From assembly GCA_947253595.1 (NCBI GenBank), contig CAMXZR010000004.1:1-46583 (forward strand): a stretch of DNA of 46,583 nucleotides. Direction: 5' to 3'. The position numbers and the translations under genes are program-made. The DNA comes from an uncultured Olsenella sp. (lineage in GTDB: Bacteria > Actinomycetota > Coriobacteriia > Coriobacteriales > Atopobiaceae). Positions 15,185 through 23,337 of the stretch are shown piece after piece (position 1 is the first letter of the stretch; the number at the start of each line of letters is the position of its first letter). Below the pieces are notes generated by a model, which saw only the letters and a program-made list of their open reading frames with translations, searched no databases and was not told the DNA's origin.

Positions 15185-15931
15185 TTATGCGACGATGACG
15201 GCGACACCCTCTCTTGCAAGGCCCTCCCGCGCAGCGTCGGGGACACGCTGGTCGGTAATCACCGACAGCGGCCTCTCGCCCAGGCGCAGCGGTACCGAGC
15301 CGTGCTGTGAGAACTTCTCCGACTCCGTGAGCACCACCACGTGCGCTGCCGACTCCGCCATGGTTCGCGCTGCCTCGGCGCGCATCTGGTCGTTGTTCGT
15401 GAAGCCGACGCCGTCAAGCCAGCCGTCGGCCCCGACGAAGAGCCGCTCGACGACGAACTCCCGGGCACAGGTGCGCACGAGGGGCCCTACGGCGACCTGG
15501 GAGTCCGGCTGCATCGCCCCGCCAAGCAGCGTGACACGCACGCCGGGGGAATCGCGGACGTAGCTCGCGATGAAGACGCTGTTGGTCACGATCGTGACGT
15601 TAGTCTTGGTTCCGGCAATCTGGCGGGCGAGAAGGGCGCAGCAGCTGCCGTTCTCTACCATCACCGTTTCTCCGTCCGACACGAGCTCGGCCGCGCGCCG
15701 GGCGATGGCGAGCTTCTCCTCGTAGTGGTAGGCGAGCCTGCCGCTCACGTCGTTGGGGTTGGAGAGCGTGGCGATGCCGTGCTCGCGCACGACGAGGCCC
15801 TGGGCCTGCAGGGCGTCGAGGTCCTTGCGCATGGTGACGGTAGAGACGCCGAGCCGTCCGGCCAGCTCGGCGACTTCGACGCGCCCGCGGCTGGTGAGGA
15901 GCGCGAGTATCTGCGGATCACGCTTCGACAT
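15185..15931 (-). CDS. DeoR-family transcriptional regulator
   Basis: A 248-residue DeoR/GlpR-type regulator, a class that usually senses phosphorylated sugars. The N-terminal helix-turn-helix (about residues 14-50) reads VEVAELAGRLGVSTVTMRKD and is followed by ALQAQGLVVREHG. The sensor domain includes VENGSCCALLARQI, NSVFIASYV and LFVGADGWLDGVGFTN. The start is the ATG at 15931. Upstream, at 15984-15995, lies TTACGAACGAAA, which also occurs almost identically between the activase and glycyl-radical genes. Autoregulation and control of that cluster are therefore likely. The gene is in the same direction as the activase but separated from it by 156 bp. Confidence 0.93.
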   Translation of the reverse strand: MSKRDPQILALLTSRGRVEVAELAGRLGVSTVTMRKDLDALQAQGLVVREHGIATLSNPNDVSGRLAYHYEEKLAIARRAAELVSDGETVMVENGSCCALLARQIAGTKTNVTIVTNSVFIASYVRDSPGVRVTLLGGAMQPDSQVAVGPLVRTCAREFVVERLFVGADGWLDGVGFTNNDQMRAEAARTMAESAAHVVVLTESEKFSQHGSVPLRLGERPLSVITDQRVPDAAREGLAREGVAVIVA

Positions 15932-15983
15932 GGGACTCTCGTTTCGCTCGTGGCGTCATCGGCTCTCTGTTGCCCTTACTATA

Positions 15984-15995
15984 TTACGAACGAAA
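15984..15995. promoter_or_regulatory. Candidate DeoR operator, upstream of the deoR-family gene
   Basis: TTACGAACGAAA lies 53 bp upstream of the regulator start and overlaps an AT-rich minus-strand promoter-like patch (TAATATAGT when read on the minus strand). It matches 11 of 12 bases of the palindrome at 17044-17055. Confidence 0.5.
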
Positions 15996-16087
15996 GGCAT
16001 ATGCCGTATCCTGTGGCTCCCTGGCGTGGACCTGTGGTACGGCCTCCCGAACCGGACCAGGCCTCGCCTGCCCTTCTCACCCCAAGG

Positions 16088-16996
16088 CTAGAAGAAGGCG
16101 TCGACGCCCTCGTCCAGGTAGACTTGACGGTAGTCGCGCAGGTCCTCGGGGTGCAGGTTGGGCACACCGCGCAGGGCATAGTCCACGTCGAGCAGCTCGT
16201 ACTTGCTCTCGCCAAAGTTGTGGAAGGGCAAGAGCTGTACCCGCGTGCCTCCGGCCTCGCGCAGCCAACGGGCCATGGCGCGCGCCTCTCCGAGCCCATC
16301 GTTGAACCCTGGGACGACAGGCGTGCGCGGGGTCACATCCGGATGGTTGGCAAGTGCCCAGCGCAGGTTCTCCAACATGAGATCCGCCCGGGCATCGGTC
16401 TGCTCGCGCAACTTGGACGGGTCCACGTGCTTGAGGTCCATGAGCAGGTGGTCGAGGTGGGCGGCCACCCTCTGGAACACCTGCGGGCTCACGTGCGCCT
16501 CGGTCTCGATGCAGGTGTCGATGCCCTGCCCGTGCAGGAGCACGAGCAGCTCCTCGCAGAAGTCAGGCCAGGTGAGGGCCTCGCCGCCGGAGAGGGTGAC
16601 GCCACCTCCGGAATCCTCGTAGAAGGGCTTGTCCTGCAGGCACACGTGCAGCACCTCGTCCGTGGTCTTCGTCTCGCCCGTGCAGCTGAGGGCCCGCGTG
16701 GGGCAGGCGGCCACGGCGGCGCGACCCCCCTCGGAGTCGCCGCGCAGGTCTCGCACGTCCACGTGCCGCTTGCCGGCGATCTCGCGCGCCTTCGCGCCGG
16801 GTGCCGCGGCCAGGCAGGCACCGCAGCCGATGCACGCGCCCTCCTTCCACTCGAGCTGGGGGAGGGCCGACTGGCTCTCTGGGTTGGCGCACCACGCGCA
16901 GCGCAGCGGGCAGCCCTTGAGAAACACGACGGTGCGGATGCCGGGACCGTCGTTCAGGCTGAACTTCTGCACGTTGAAGATGGTTGCTGTCTGCAT
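16088..16996 (-). CDS. Glycyl-radical enzyme activase (radical SAM, YbiY/PflC type)
   Basis: A 302-residue radical-SAM enzyme that would abstract hydrogen from the catalytic glycine of its partner, the glycyl radical enzyme encoded divergently at 17154. The N-terminus has NDGPGIRTVVFLKGCPLRC; the radical-SAM cluster ligands are Cys29, Cys33 and Cys36 (CX3CX2C). A ferredoxin-like insert at about residues 50-105 keeps Cys55, Cys58, Cys61 and the CP cysteine Cys98, i.e. ligands for one [4Fe-4S] cluster. The cysteines for a second cluster, usual in this class, are absent. SGGEALTWPDF, the SAM-binding GGE-type motif, is present. The start ATG at 16996 follows GGGAAGG. It is probably expressed from a promoter in the 16997-17153 divergent region. 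Confidence 0.93.
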   Translation of the reverse strand: MQTATIFNVQKFSLNDGPGIRTVVFLKGCPLRCAWCANPESQSALPQLEWKEGACIGCGACLAAAPGAKAREIAGKRHVDVRDLRGDSEGGRAAVAACPTRALSCTGETKTTDEVLHVCLQDKPFYEDSGGGVTLSGGEALTWPDFCEELLVLLHGQGIDTCIETEAHVSPQVFQRVAAHLDHLLMDLKHVDPSKLREQTDARADLMLENLRWALANHPDVTPRTPVVPGFNDGLGEARAMARWLREAGGTRVQLLPFHNFGESKYELLDVDYALRGVPNLHPEDLRDYRQVYLDEGVDAFF

Positions 16997-17043
16997 GCCT
17001 TCCCGCTCTCGCCGTCACGGTCATTCTATCTCAATCCATTTAC

Positions 17044-17055
17044 TTACGAACGTAA
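17044..17055. promoter_or_regulatory. Candidate operator in the activase/glycyl-radical-enzyme divergent promoter
   Basis: TTACGAACGTAA is a perfect inverted repeat (TTACG, AA, CGTAA). A second pair, ATTTAC (17038-17043) and GTAAAT (17052-17057), is nested over it. It lies between the divergently transcribed activase and enzyme genes, 20 bp upstream of the plus-strand -35, and it overlaps the -35 position relative to TAGAAT on the minus strand. Confidence 0.6.
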
Positions 17056-17074
17056 ATAAATATTACTTCGTCCG

Positions 17075-17103
17075 TTGACTTTTGTAATTGTCGGGTGCAT
17101 ACT
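17075..17103 (+). promoter_or_regulatory. Putative promoter for glycyl radical enzyme operon
   Basis: TTGACT (17075-17080), 17-bp spacer, CATACT (17098-17103). Transcription would start near 17110, some 45 nt before the ATG. Confidence 0.5.
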
Positions 17104-17153
17104 GCCAGGCAAAGGAGGCAACGGCACGAGCCAGTGCCACAGAGGAGACGGCC

Positions 17154-19568
17154 ATGGAGAACGCGGAACGCTTCGGCAGGCTCACCCCGAGGATGCAGGG
17201 CTTCAGGACCGAGGTGCTGGACGAGCGGCCCTACGTGGACGCGGAGCGCGCGGTGCTCGCCACCGAGTCGTACCGCGCGCACCAGGAGCAGCCGCCCGTC
17301 ATGCAGCGCGCGCTCGCCCTCAAGAACATCCTCGAGCACATGACCATCTACATCGAGGACCAGACCCTCATCGCGGGCAACCAGGCCACTAAGAATTGCA
17401 ACGCGCCGGTGTTCCCCGAGTACACGATGGGCTTCATCATCGACGAGCTCGATGGCTTCGAGGAGCGCGACGGTGACGTCTTCTACGTCACCGACGAAGA
17501 CAAGCGACGCCTGCATGAGCTCGCCCCGTTCTGGGAGGGCAAGACCCTGCGCGAGCACGGCATGGCCCAGCTGCCCGACGAGGTCGCCGTCTTCATGGAG
17601 ACGGGTCTCTTCGGCATGGAAGGCAAGCTCAACGCCGGTGACGCCCATCTCGCCATCAACCATGCCCGCCTGCTGCGCGAGGGCCTCAAGACCTACTACC
17701 AGCGCGCCAGGGACGCCAAGGCCGCCCTCGACCTCACCGACCCGGACGCCATCGACAAGTACCAGTTCTACAAGGCGGTCATGACCGTGTGCGAGGCCGT
17801 GCGCACCTACGCCAGCCGCTACTCCGAGCTCGCGGCCCAGAAGGCCGCAGCCTGCGAGGACCCCGCCCGCAGGGCCGAGCTCGAGCGCATGAGCGCCGTC
17901 TGCGCCCGCATGCCCTGGGAGGGCGCCGCCTCGTTCTACGAGGCCGTGCAGGCCTGCTGGTTCATGCAGGTCATCCTGCAGATCGAGTCCAACGGGCACA
18001 GCCTGTCCTTTGGCCGCTTCGACCAGTACATGTACCCCTACTACCAGGCCGATCTCGACTGCGGCGACATCACGCGCGACCAGGCGCTCGAGCTGCTCTG
18101 CAACCTTTGGGTCAAGCTCCTCACCGTGCAGAAGATTCGCTCGCAGTCCCACACGCTCTCCTCGGCCGGCAGCCCCATGTACCAGAACGTCACCATCGGC
18201 GGCCAGACGACCGACGGCGCGGACGCCGTGAACGACCTCTCCTACCTGGTGCTGCAATCCGTCGCGCAGACGCGCCTCACCCAGCCCAACCTCACCGTGC
18301 GCTACCACGCCAACATAGACAAGCGCTTCCTCGACGAGTGCGTCGAGGTTATGAAGCTCGGCTTCGGCATGCCGGCCTTCAACAACGACGAGGTCATCAT
18401 CCCCAGCTTCATCGCCTGGGGCGTGGATCGCGCCGACGCGTACAACTACTCGGCCATCGGCTGCGTGGAGACGGCCGTGCCTGGCAAGTGGGGCTACCGC
18501 TGCACCGGCATGAGCTACCTCAACTTCCCGCGCCTGCTGCTCGTCACCATGAACGGCGGCGTGGACCTCACGACCGGCCGTCGCTTCACCGCCGACTACG
18601 GCCGCTTCACCGAGATGACGAGCTATGACGAGTTGCTCGCCGCCTGGGACAAGACCATCCGCGAGATGTGCCGCTACTCCGTGATCACCGAGAACTTCAT
18701 CGACAAGGCCTCCGAGCGCATGGTGCCTGACGTACTCTGCTCGGCCCTCGTGGACGACTGCATCGAGCGCGGCAAGACCATCAAGGAGGGCGGTGCGCAC
18801 TACGACTTCATCAGCGGCCTGCAGGTGGGCATCGCCAACATGGCCGACAGCCTGGCCGCCATCAAGCGCCTCGTCTTCGACGAGGGCAGGCTCACGCCGC
18901 AGCAGCTCTGGGACGCCATCCTCGACGACTTCCAGTCGCCCGAGAGCCGCAGGATCCAGGAGATGCTGGTCAACGACGCGCCCAAGTACGGCAACGACGA
19001 CGACTACGTGGACCAGCTCGTGGTCAAGGCGTACGACTCCTACATCGACGAGGTCGCGAAGTACAAGACCACGCGCTATGGCCGCGGGCCCATCGGCGGC
19101 ATCCGCTACGCCGGCACGAGTTCCATCTCCGCCAACGTCGGCCAGGGCATGGGTACCATGGCCACGCCCGACGGCCGAAACGCCAGGGAGCCGCTGGCCG
19201 AGGGCTGCTCGCCGGCGCACAACTGTGACAGGCAGGGACCGACGGCGGTCTTCAAGTCCGTCACGAAGCTCCCCACGGAGAAGATCACCGGCGGCGTGCT
19301 CCTCAACCAGAAGATGACTCCCACGATGCTCTCGCGTCCCGAGAACCAGTGGAAGCTCGAGCTGATGATCCAGACCTTCTTCAACCGACTGCACGGCTAT
19401 CACGTGCAGTACAACATCGTCTCGCGCGAGACGCTCGTGGACGCCCAGGCGCACCCTGAGGCGCACAAGGACCTCATCGTGCGCGTGGCCGGCTACTCCG
19501 CCTTCTTCAACGTACTCTCCAAGAAGACGCAGGACGACATCATCGGGCGCACCGAACAGGTGCTGTAG
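17154..19568 (+). CDS. ybiW: Glycyl radical enzyme, YbiW/PFL2 type
   Basis: An 804-residue glycyl radical enzyme. The catalytic cysteine is Cys437 in AIGCVETA and the radical glycine is Gly780 in RVAGYSAFF. A single active-site Cys (not the CC of true pyruvate formate-lyase) places it in the PFL2 group. Long stretches resemble E. coli YbiW as I recall it (LILQIESNGHS-like, GMPAFNNDE, KWGYRCTGMS, YGRGPIGG, AGTSSISANV). YbiW-type enzymes have been reported as 1,5-anhydroglucitol-6-phosphate lyases; this assignment here is inference from similarity and from the aldolase next door. The ATG at 17154 follows GAGGAG. The frame continues 22 codons upstream without a better start. It is followed 87 bp later by an FSA-like aldolase. 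Confidence 0.93.
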   Translation: MENAERFGRLTPRMQGFRTEVLDERPYVDAERAVLATESYRAHQEQPPVMQRALALKNILEHMTIYIEDQTLIAGNQATKNCNAPVFPEYTMGFIIDELDGFEERDGDVFYVTDEDKRRLHELAPFWEGKTLREHGMAQLPDEVAVFMETGLFGMEGKLNAGDAHLAINHARLLREGLKTYYQRARDAKAALDLTDPDAIDKYQFYKAVMTVCEAVRTYASRYSELAAQKAAACEDPARRAELERMSAVCARMPWEGAASFYEAVQACWFMQVILQIESNGHSLSFGRFDQYMYPYYQADLDCGDITRDQALELLCNLWVKLLTVQKIRSQSHTLSSAGSPMYQNVTIGGQTTDGADAVNDLSYLVLQSVAQTRLTQPNLTVRYHANIDKRFLDECVEVMKLGFGMPAFNNDEVIIPSFIAWGVDRADAYNYSAIGCVETAVPGKWGYRCTGMSYLNFPRLLLVTMNGGVDLTTGRRFTADYGRFTEMTSYDELLAAWDKTIREMCRYSVITENFIDKASERMVPDVLCSALVDDCIERGKTIKEGGAHYDFISGLQVGIANMADSLAAIKRLVFDEGRLTPQQLWDAILDDFQSPESRRIQEMLVNDAPKYGNDDDYVDQLVVKAYDSYIDEVAKYKTTRYGRGPIGGIRYAGTSSISANVGQGMGTMATPDGRNAREPLAEGCSPAHNCDRQGPTAVFKSVTKLPTEKITGGVLLNQKMTPTMLSRPENQWKLELMIQTFFNRLHGYHVQYNIVSRETLVDAQAHPEAHKDLIVRVAGYSAFFNVLSKKTQDDIIGRTEQVL

Positions 19569-19655
19569 GATCGGTGCGACGGCACCAGCGGCAATCGAGG
19601 CGACAGATTGAGGTGGCTGCCCATCGGACGGGTGGCCCAGAGAAGGGAAACGACC

Positions 19656-20327
19656 ATGGAGTTCTTCCTCGACACGTCAGACCTCGGGCAGATCGCTGAG
19701 CTCTCGGAGCTTCTCCCCGTCGATGGCGTCACCACCAACCCGACCATCCTCACGAAGAGCGGCATGGCGCCCGAGGAGTTCCTCCCAAAGCTCATCGGCG
19801 TCCTCACCCCCGAGCAGAAGGTCATCGCGCAGGTCGTCTCCACCGACTACGAGGCCATCATGGCCGAGGCCCGTACCATCGCCTCCTTGCGCGGTGGCAA
19901 GAACGTCGTCGTGAAGATTCCCGTCTCGCACGTGGGCTACAGGGCCATCAGGGCCGCCAAGGCCGAGGGAATCTGCGTGCTGGCGACAGGCATCTACTCG
20001 ACCGACCAGGCCTTCTGGGCCGCCAAGGCCGGCGCCGACTACCTTGCGCCCTACGTCAACCGCATGTGCAGCTACGGCGACGGCGTGGCGCAGGTCGTCG
20101 AGCTCATCCAGACGCTCAGGCAGTACGACATGCCCGCAAAGGTGTGCGCTGCCTCGTTCAAGAACGTCGACCAGGTTCACAAGCTCCTCGCCGCCGGCAC
20201 TCCCGCCATCACGGTGGCCCCCGACGTGGTCCGCGCCATGATCGACCATCCCGGCACGGCGACCGCCATCGCCGAGTTCTCCACGAACTGGAAGGCGGCC
20301 TACGGTCGCGACGACCTCGGGCTGTAG
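19656..20327 (+). CDS. fsa: Fructose-6-phosphate aldolase/transaldolase-like protein
   Basis: A 223-residue TIM-barrel class I aldolase of the small transaldolase group. The Schiff-base lysine is Lys87 (VVVKIPV). Gln59 (IAQV) and Tyr133 (APYVNR) match residues that in E. coli FsaA distinguish fructose-6-phosphate aldolase from true transaldolases (Glu and Phe there), so a C-C cleaving aldolase that uses a dihydroxyacetone- or hydroxyacetone-type donor is favoured over transaldolase. The ATG at 19656 follows AGAAGGGAAA. Pairing with a YbiW-type enzyme suggests that it cleaves the deoxyketose phosphate that enzyme makes. No convincing terminator was found after it. Confidence 0.92.
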   Translation: MEFFLDTSDLGQIAELSELLPVDGVTTNPTILTKSGMAPEEFLPKLIGVLTPEQKVIAQVVSTDYEAIMAEARTIASLRGGKNVVVKIPVSHVGYRAIRAAKAEGICVLATGIYSTDQAFWAAKAGADYLAPYVNRMCSYGDGVAQVVELIQTLRQYDMPAKVCAASFKNVDQVHKLLAAGTPAITVAPDVVRAMIDHPGTATAIAEFSTNWKAAYGRDDLGL

Positions 20328-20744
20328 CGCCGCGAGCCCTCGTACGGGTGGCGTTGGCTCGGTTCTTGGCAGGAGGCGCGTGCGGGGCGTCGTGGGGCTC
20401 TGACCGCCTCGCGCCCCTCGGCCGTCCGGCACCTTTGACATGTCGCGGAAGCCTGTGGATACGCCCGACCAGGTGGTATGCGAATGCGCAGATAGAGGGT
20501 GTAAGAATTTGTACGTAGTAATTGTGAATGGAACCCCGTGAATGTATCCTAATTAGGCTGCACCTTCAGGGGTCTTGTGCCATGAGCGCTTGTTTCGACC
20601 TGTGTAGGAACACCTGCCCGCGCGATTGCCCAGGCCAGATGGTGCGGCCAAGTCGGATGTGGTCCGCTGGGGAAGTGGCGTCGGATGCGCCATGAGGGGG
20701 CTCGCCCCCACAGGTCCCATGACCACCGAGGGTAAGGAAAGAGC
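20328..20744 (+). other. fsa-rplC intergenic region with S10-operon promoter
   Basis: A 417-bp gap. The best promoter is TTGTGA (20522-20527), 17 bp, TATCCT (20545-20550), in a short AT-rich window. The perfect 10-bp palindrome CCTAATTAGG (20548-20557) overlaps the -10 end. A TTGACA at 20435-20440 lacks a good -10. A compact GGGGG/CCCCC hairpin (20696-20709) lies just before the rplC Shine-Dalgarno and may affect translation. No gene is recognised. Confidence 0.6.
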
Positions 20745-21365
20745 ATGGTCAGCACGATTCTTGGCCGCAAGATCGGGATGACTCAGGTGTGGGATGAAGA
20801 AGACAACGTCGTCCCCGTCACCGTCATCCTGGCAGGCCCCTGCACCGTCTCGCAGGTGAAGACGAAGGCGACTGACGGCTACGACGCCGTCCAGATCGGC
20901 TTCGGAGACATCACTCCCAAGCACGTCAACAAGCCCATGGCTGGCCACTTCAAGGCCCATGGCGTGGAGCCCATGCGCTACCTGCGCGAGGTCCGCGTCG
21001 AGAACGGCGAGGAGTACAGCTGTGGTGACCTGGTCACCGTCGCGGACTTCGCCGACGTCAAGGCGGTCGACGTCATCGGCACCTCCAAGGGCAAGGGCTT
21101 CCAGGGTACCATCAAGCGCTGGAACTTCGCCCGCGGCCCCATGGCCCACGGCTCGCGCAACCAGCGCAAGCCTGGCTCCATCGGCCAGTGCGCCTACCCC
21201 GCGCGCGTTCGCAAGGGCCTGCACATGGCCGGCCACATGGGCAACGAGCGCGTGACCGTCAAGAACCTCAAGCTCGTTCGCGTCGACGCCGAGCAGAACC
21301 TCCTGCTGGTCAAGGGTGCCATCCCTGGCGGCAAGAACGGTCTCGTCCAGGTCCGCATGGCCTAA
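20745..21365 (+). CDS. rplC: 50S ribosomal protein L3
   Basis: L3 starts 50S assembly and reaches the peptidyl-transferase centre. The 206-residue sequence begins MVSTILGRKIGMTQVWDEED and carries the central loop NFARGPMAHGSRNQRKPGSI and the MAGHMGNERVTVKNL segment. The start follows GGTAAGGAAAGAGC. Here it is the first gene of the S10 block because rpsJ has been separated from it, so this unit must use its own promoter in the preceding gap. Confidence 0.98.
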   Translation: MVSTILGRKIGMTQVWDEEDNVVPVTVILAGPCTVSQVKTKATDGYDAVQIGFGDITPKHVNKPMAGHFKAHGVEPMRYLREVRVENGEEYSCGDLVTVADFADVKAVDVIGTSKGKGFQGTIKRWNFARGPMAHGSRNQRKPGSIGQCAYPARVRKGLHMAGHMGNERVTVKNLKLVRVDAEQNLLLVKGAIPGGKNGLVQVRMA

Positions 21366-21408
21366 AGGGCCGAACGCAGAAAAGCCCTAAGGCTAACAAG
21401 GAGGACAA

Positions 21409-22032
21409 ATGTCCAGCATTGAAGTCAAGAACGTTGAGGGGGAGGCGACCGGTACGGTCGAGCTCTCTGACAACGTGTTCGGCATCGAGCCGAACGTCCC
21501 CGTGATGCACCAGGTCGTGGTGGCCTATGAGGCGTCCCTGCGCCAGGGCACCCACTCCACCAAGAACCGCTCCGCAGTCTCCGGCGGCGGCGTCAAGCCC
21601 TTCCGCCAGAAGGGCACTGGTCGCGCTCGTCAGGGCACCATCCGCGCTCCGCAGTTCACCGGCGGCGGTGTCGTCTTCGGGCCCAATCCCCACTCCCACG
21701 CCCTGCGTGCGAACAACAAGGAGAAGAAGCTTGCCATGCGCTCTGCGCTCTCCAGCAAGCTCGCCGACTCCGAGCTGTTCGTGATCGACGAGCTCTCCCT
21801 TGAGCCCAAGACCAAGCAGGCCAAGGCCGTCCTCGTTGCCCTGGGCCTCGAGGGCAAGCGCGTCACCATTGTCGTTCCCGACGACGACGTCGACACCTAC
21901 CTGGCCTTCCGCAACCTGCCCAAGGTCACCGTCATCGCCTCCTGCGAGGCCAACACCCGCAACCTGCTCGACAACGCGGCCCTCGTGATGTCCCGTGCAG
22001 TTGCCAAGCAGCTCGAGGAGGTGCTCGCGTAA
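21409..22032 (+). CDS. rplD: 50S ribosomal protein L4
   Basis: L4 lines the nascent-peptide exit tunnel; in E. coli it also represses the S10 operon. It has 207 residues, with the conserved loop RQGTHSTKNRSAVSGGGVKP and RQKGTGRARQGTIRAPQFTG. The ATG follows AAGGAGGACAA. Its stop overlaps the rplW start (TAATG), which implies translational coupling. Confidence 0.98.
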   Translation: MSSIEVKNVEGEATGTVELSDNVFGIEPNVPVMHQVVVAYEASLRQGTHSTKNRSAVSGGGVKPFRQKGTGRARQGTIRAPQFTGGGVVFGPNPHSHALRANNKEKKLAMRSALSSKLADSELFVIDELSLEPKTKQAKAVLVALGLEGKRVTIVVPDDDVDTYLAFRNLPKVTVIASCEANTRNLLDNAALVMSRAVAKQLEEVLA

Positions 22033-22337
22033 TGAACTCTGCCTACGAGGTCATCATCCGCCCGGTCGTCTCCGAGCGTTCCTTCGACCTGATGTCGAAC
22101 AACAAGTACACCTTCGAGGTCGCCCGCAACGCTCCCAAGGAGGAGATCAGGGCCGCCGTCGAGAAGCTCTTCGGCGTTCACGTCCTCAAGGTGAACACGC
22201 TTTGGGTCCGTCCCAAGAACAAGCGCGTCCGCTATGTCACCGGCAAGACCCGCACCTGGAAGAAGGCTGTCGTCACCATCGCCGATGGTGAGCAGATCGA
22301 GATCTTCTCCAACCAGCAGGCCGCTGCCGAGGAGTAG
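22032..22337 (+). CDS. rplW: 50S ribosomal protein L23
   Basis: L23 lies at the exit-tunnel mouth and docks trigger factor and SRP. The 101-residue sequence opens MNSAYEVIIRPVVSERSFDL and contains NKYTFEVARNAPKEEIRAAV and VNTLWVRPKNKRVRY. It starts within the stop codon of rplD. A 133-bp gap with a strong hairpin precedes rplB. Confidence 0.97.
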   Translation: MNSAYEVIIRPVVSERSFDLMSNNKYTFEVARNAPKEEIRAAVEKLFGVHVLKVNTLWVRPKNKRVRYVTGKTRTWKKAVVTIADGEQIEIFSNQQAAAEE

Positions 22338-22344
22338 GTAATTC

Positions 22345-22372
22345 GCCCGCGCCTCCCTGGGGAGGCACGGGC
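22345..22372 (+). promoter_or_regulatory. Hairpin between rplW and rplB
   Basis: GCCCG, C, GCCTCC (22345-22356) pairs with GGAGGC, A, CGGGC (22361-22372) around a CTGG loop, with one internal mismatch. No T-tract follows, so it is more likely a processing or translational element than a terminator. The function is unknown. Confidence 0.4.
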
Positions 22373-22470
22373 TGTTATGCCGTGCGGGATGGATACGCGC
22401 GGTACCGTGGTAATCCGGTGTCGCCCTCCTATTCCCGAGGGGGTCGGCCAACGGAAAGAAAGGGAAAGCA

Positions 22471-23307
22471 ATGGCAGTCAAGCACCTCAAGCCCACGAGC
22501 GCAGGCAGGCGCTGGCAGACGATCTCTGATTTCAAGGAGATCACCGCCACCAAGCCCGAGAAGTCCCTCCTCGAGCCCCTGCCCAAGAAGGCCGGCCGCA
22601 ACAACAACGGCCGCATCACCACCCGTCACCAGGGTGGCGGCAACAAGCGCCTGTACCGCAGGATCGACTTCAAGCGTCGCATGGACGACGTGCCGGCCAA
22701 GGTCGCCACGATCGAGTACGACCCCAACCGTTCCTCTCGCATCGCCCTGCTCCACTACGTGAACGGCGCCAAGGCCTACATCCTGGCTCCCGAGGGCCTT
22801 CATGTGGGCGACGTCGTCCTCTCGGGCGAGAAGGACATCGACATCAAGCCCGGTAACTGCATGCCGCTCTCGCAGATTCCAGTTGGCACCCTGGTCCACG
22901 CCGTCGAGTTCCAGCCCGGCAAGGGTGCCGCGATGGCTCGCGCCGCCGGCACCTCCGTGCAGCTGATGGGCAAGGACAACGGTTACGCCGTCCTCCGCAT
23001 GCCATCCTCCGAGCTCCGTCGCGTGCTCCTCACCTGCCGCGCCACCATCGGCGAGGTCGGCAACGCCGAGCACAGCAACATTGTCATCGGCAAGGCCGGC
23101 CGCCAGCGCTGGCGTGGCGTGCGTCCCACCGTCCGCGGCACGGTCATGAACCCCGTCGACCACCCGCACGGCGGTGGTGAGGGCAAGAACCACACCTCTG
23201 GACGTCCCTCCGTCACTCCCTGGGGCAAGCCGACCAAGGGCAAGAAGACGCGCGACCCGAAGAAGGCGTCGAACCGCCTCATCATTCGTCGGCGTCGCTC
23301 GAAGTAG
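22471..23307 (+). CDS. rplB: 50S ribosomal protein L2
   Basis: L2 is required for subunit association and peptidyl transferase function. It has 278 residues and begins MAVKHLKPTSAGRRWQTISD. The GRNNNGRITTRHQGGGNKR segment and the C-terminal VMNPVDHPHGGGEGKN, with the conserved histidine, are intact. The start follows AAAGGGAAAGCA. It is the only gene of the block preceded by a sizeable gap (133 bp). Confidence 0.98.
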   Translation: MAVKHLKPTSAGRRWQTISDFKEITATKPEKSLLEPLPKKAGRNNNGRITTRHQGGGNKRLYRRIDFKRRMDDVPAKVATIEYDPNRSSRIALLHYVNGAKAYILAPEGLHVGDVVLSGEKDIDIKPGNCMPLSQIPVGTLVHAVEFQPGKGAAMARAAGTSVQLMGKDNGYAVLRMPSSELRRVLLTCRATIGEVGNAEHSNIVIGKAGRQRWRGVRPTVRGTVMNPVDHPHGGGEGKNHTSGRPSVTPWGKPTKGKKTRDPKKASNRLIIRRRRSK

Positions 23308-23337
23308 TCGGAACACGAGTATTAGGAGATCCCAAGA

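Noticed and set aside
17040..19466. 808-codon minus-strand open frame opposite the glycyl radical enzyme
   Set aside because: Shadow of the sense gene, which carries the catalytic Cys and radical Gly motifs; the antisense product is compositionally biased.
17154..19568. Annotation as pyruvate formate-lyase
   Set aside because: The active site has a single Cys in GCVETA rather than adjacent cysteines, and the overall similarity is to YbiW-type enzymes.
19656..20327. Annotation as a true transaldolase (tal)
   Set aside because: Length is 223 residues, and Gln59 and Tyr133 match fructose-6-phosphate aldolase rather than transaldolase.
20435..20463. TTGACA in the fsa-rplC gap as the main S10-operon promoter
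   Set aside because: The -10 region (GGATACG) is poor; TTGTGA-17-TATCCT downstream scores better by eye.
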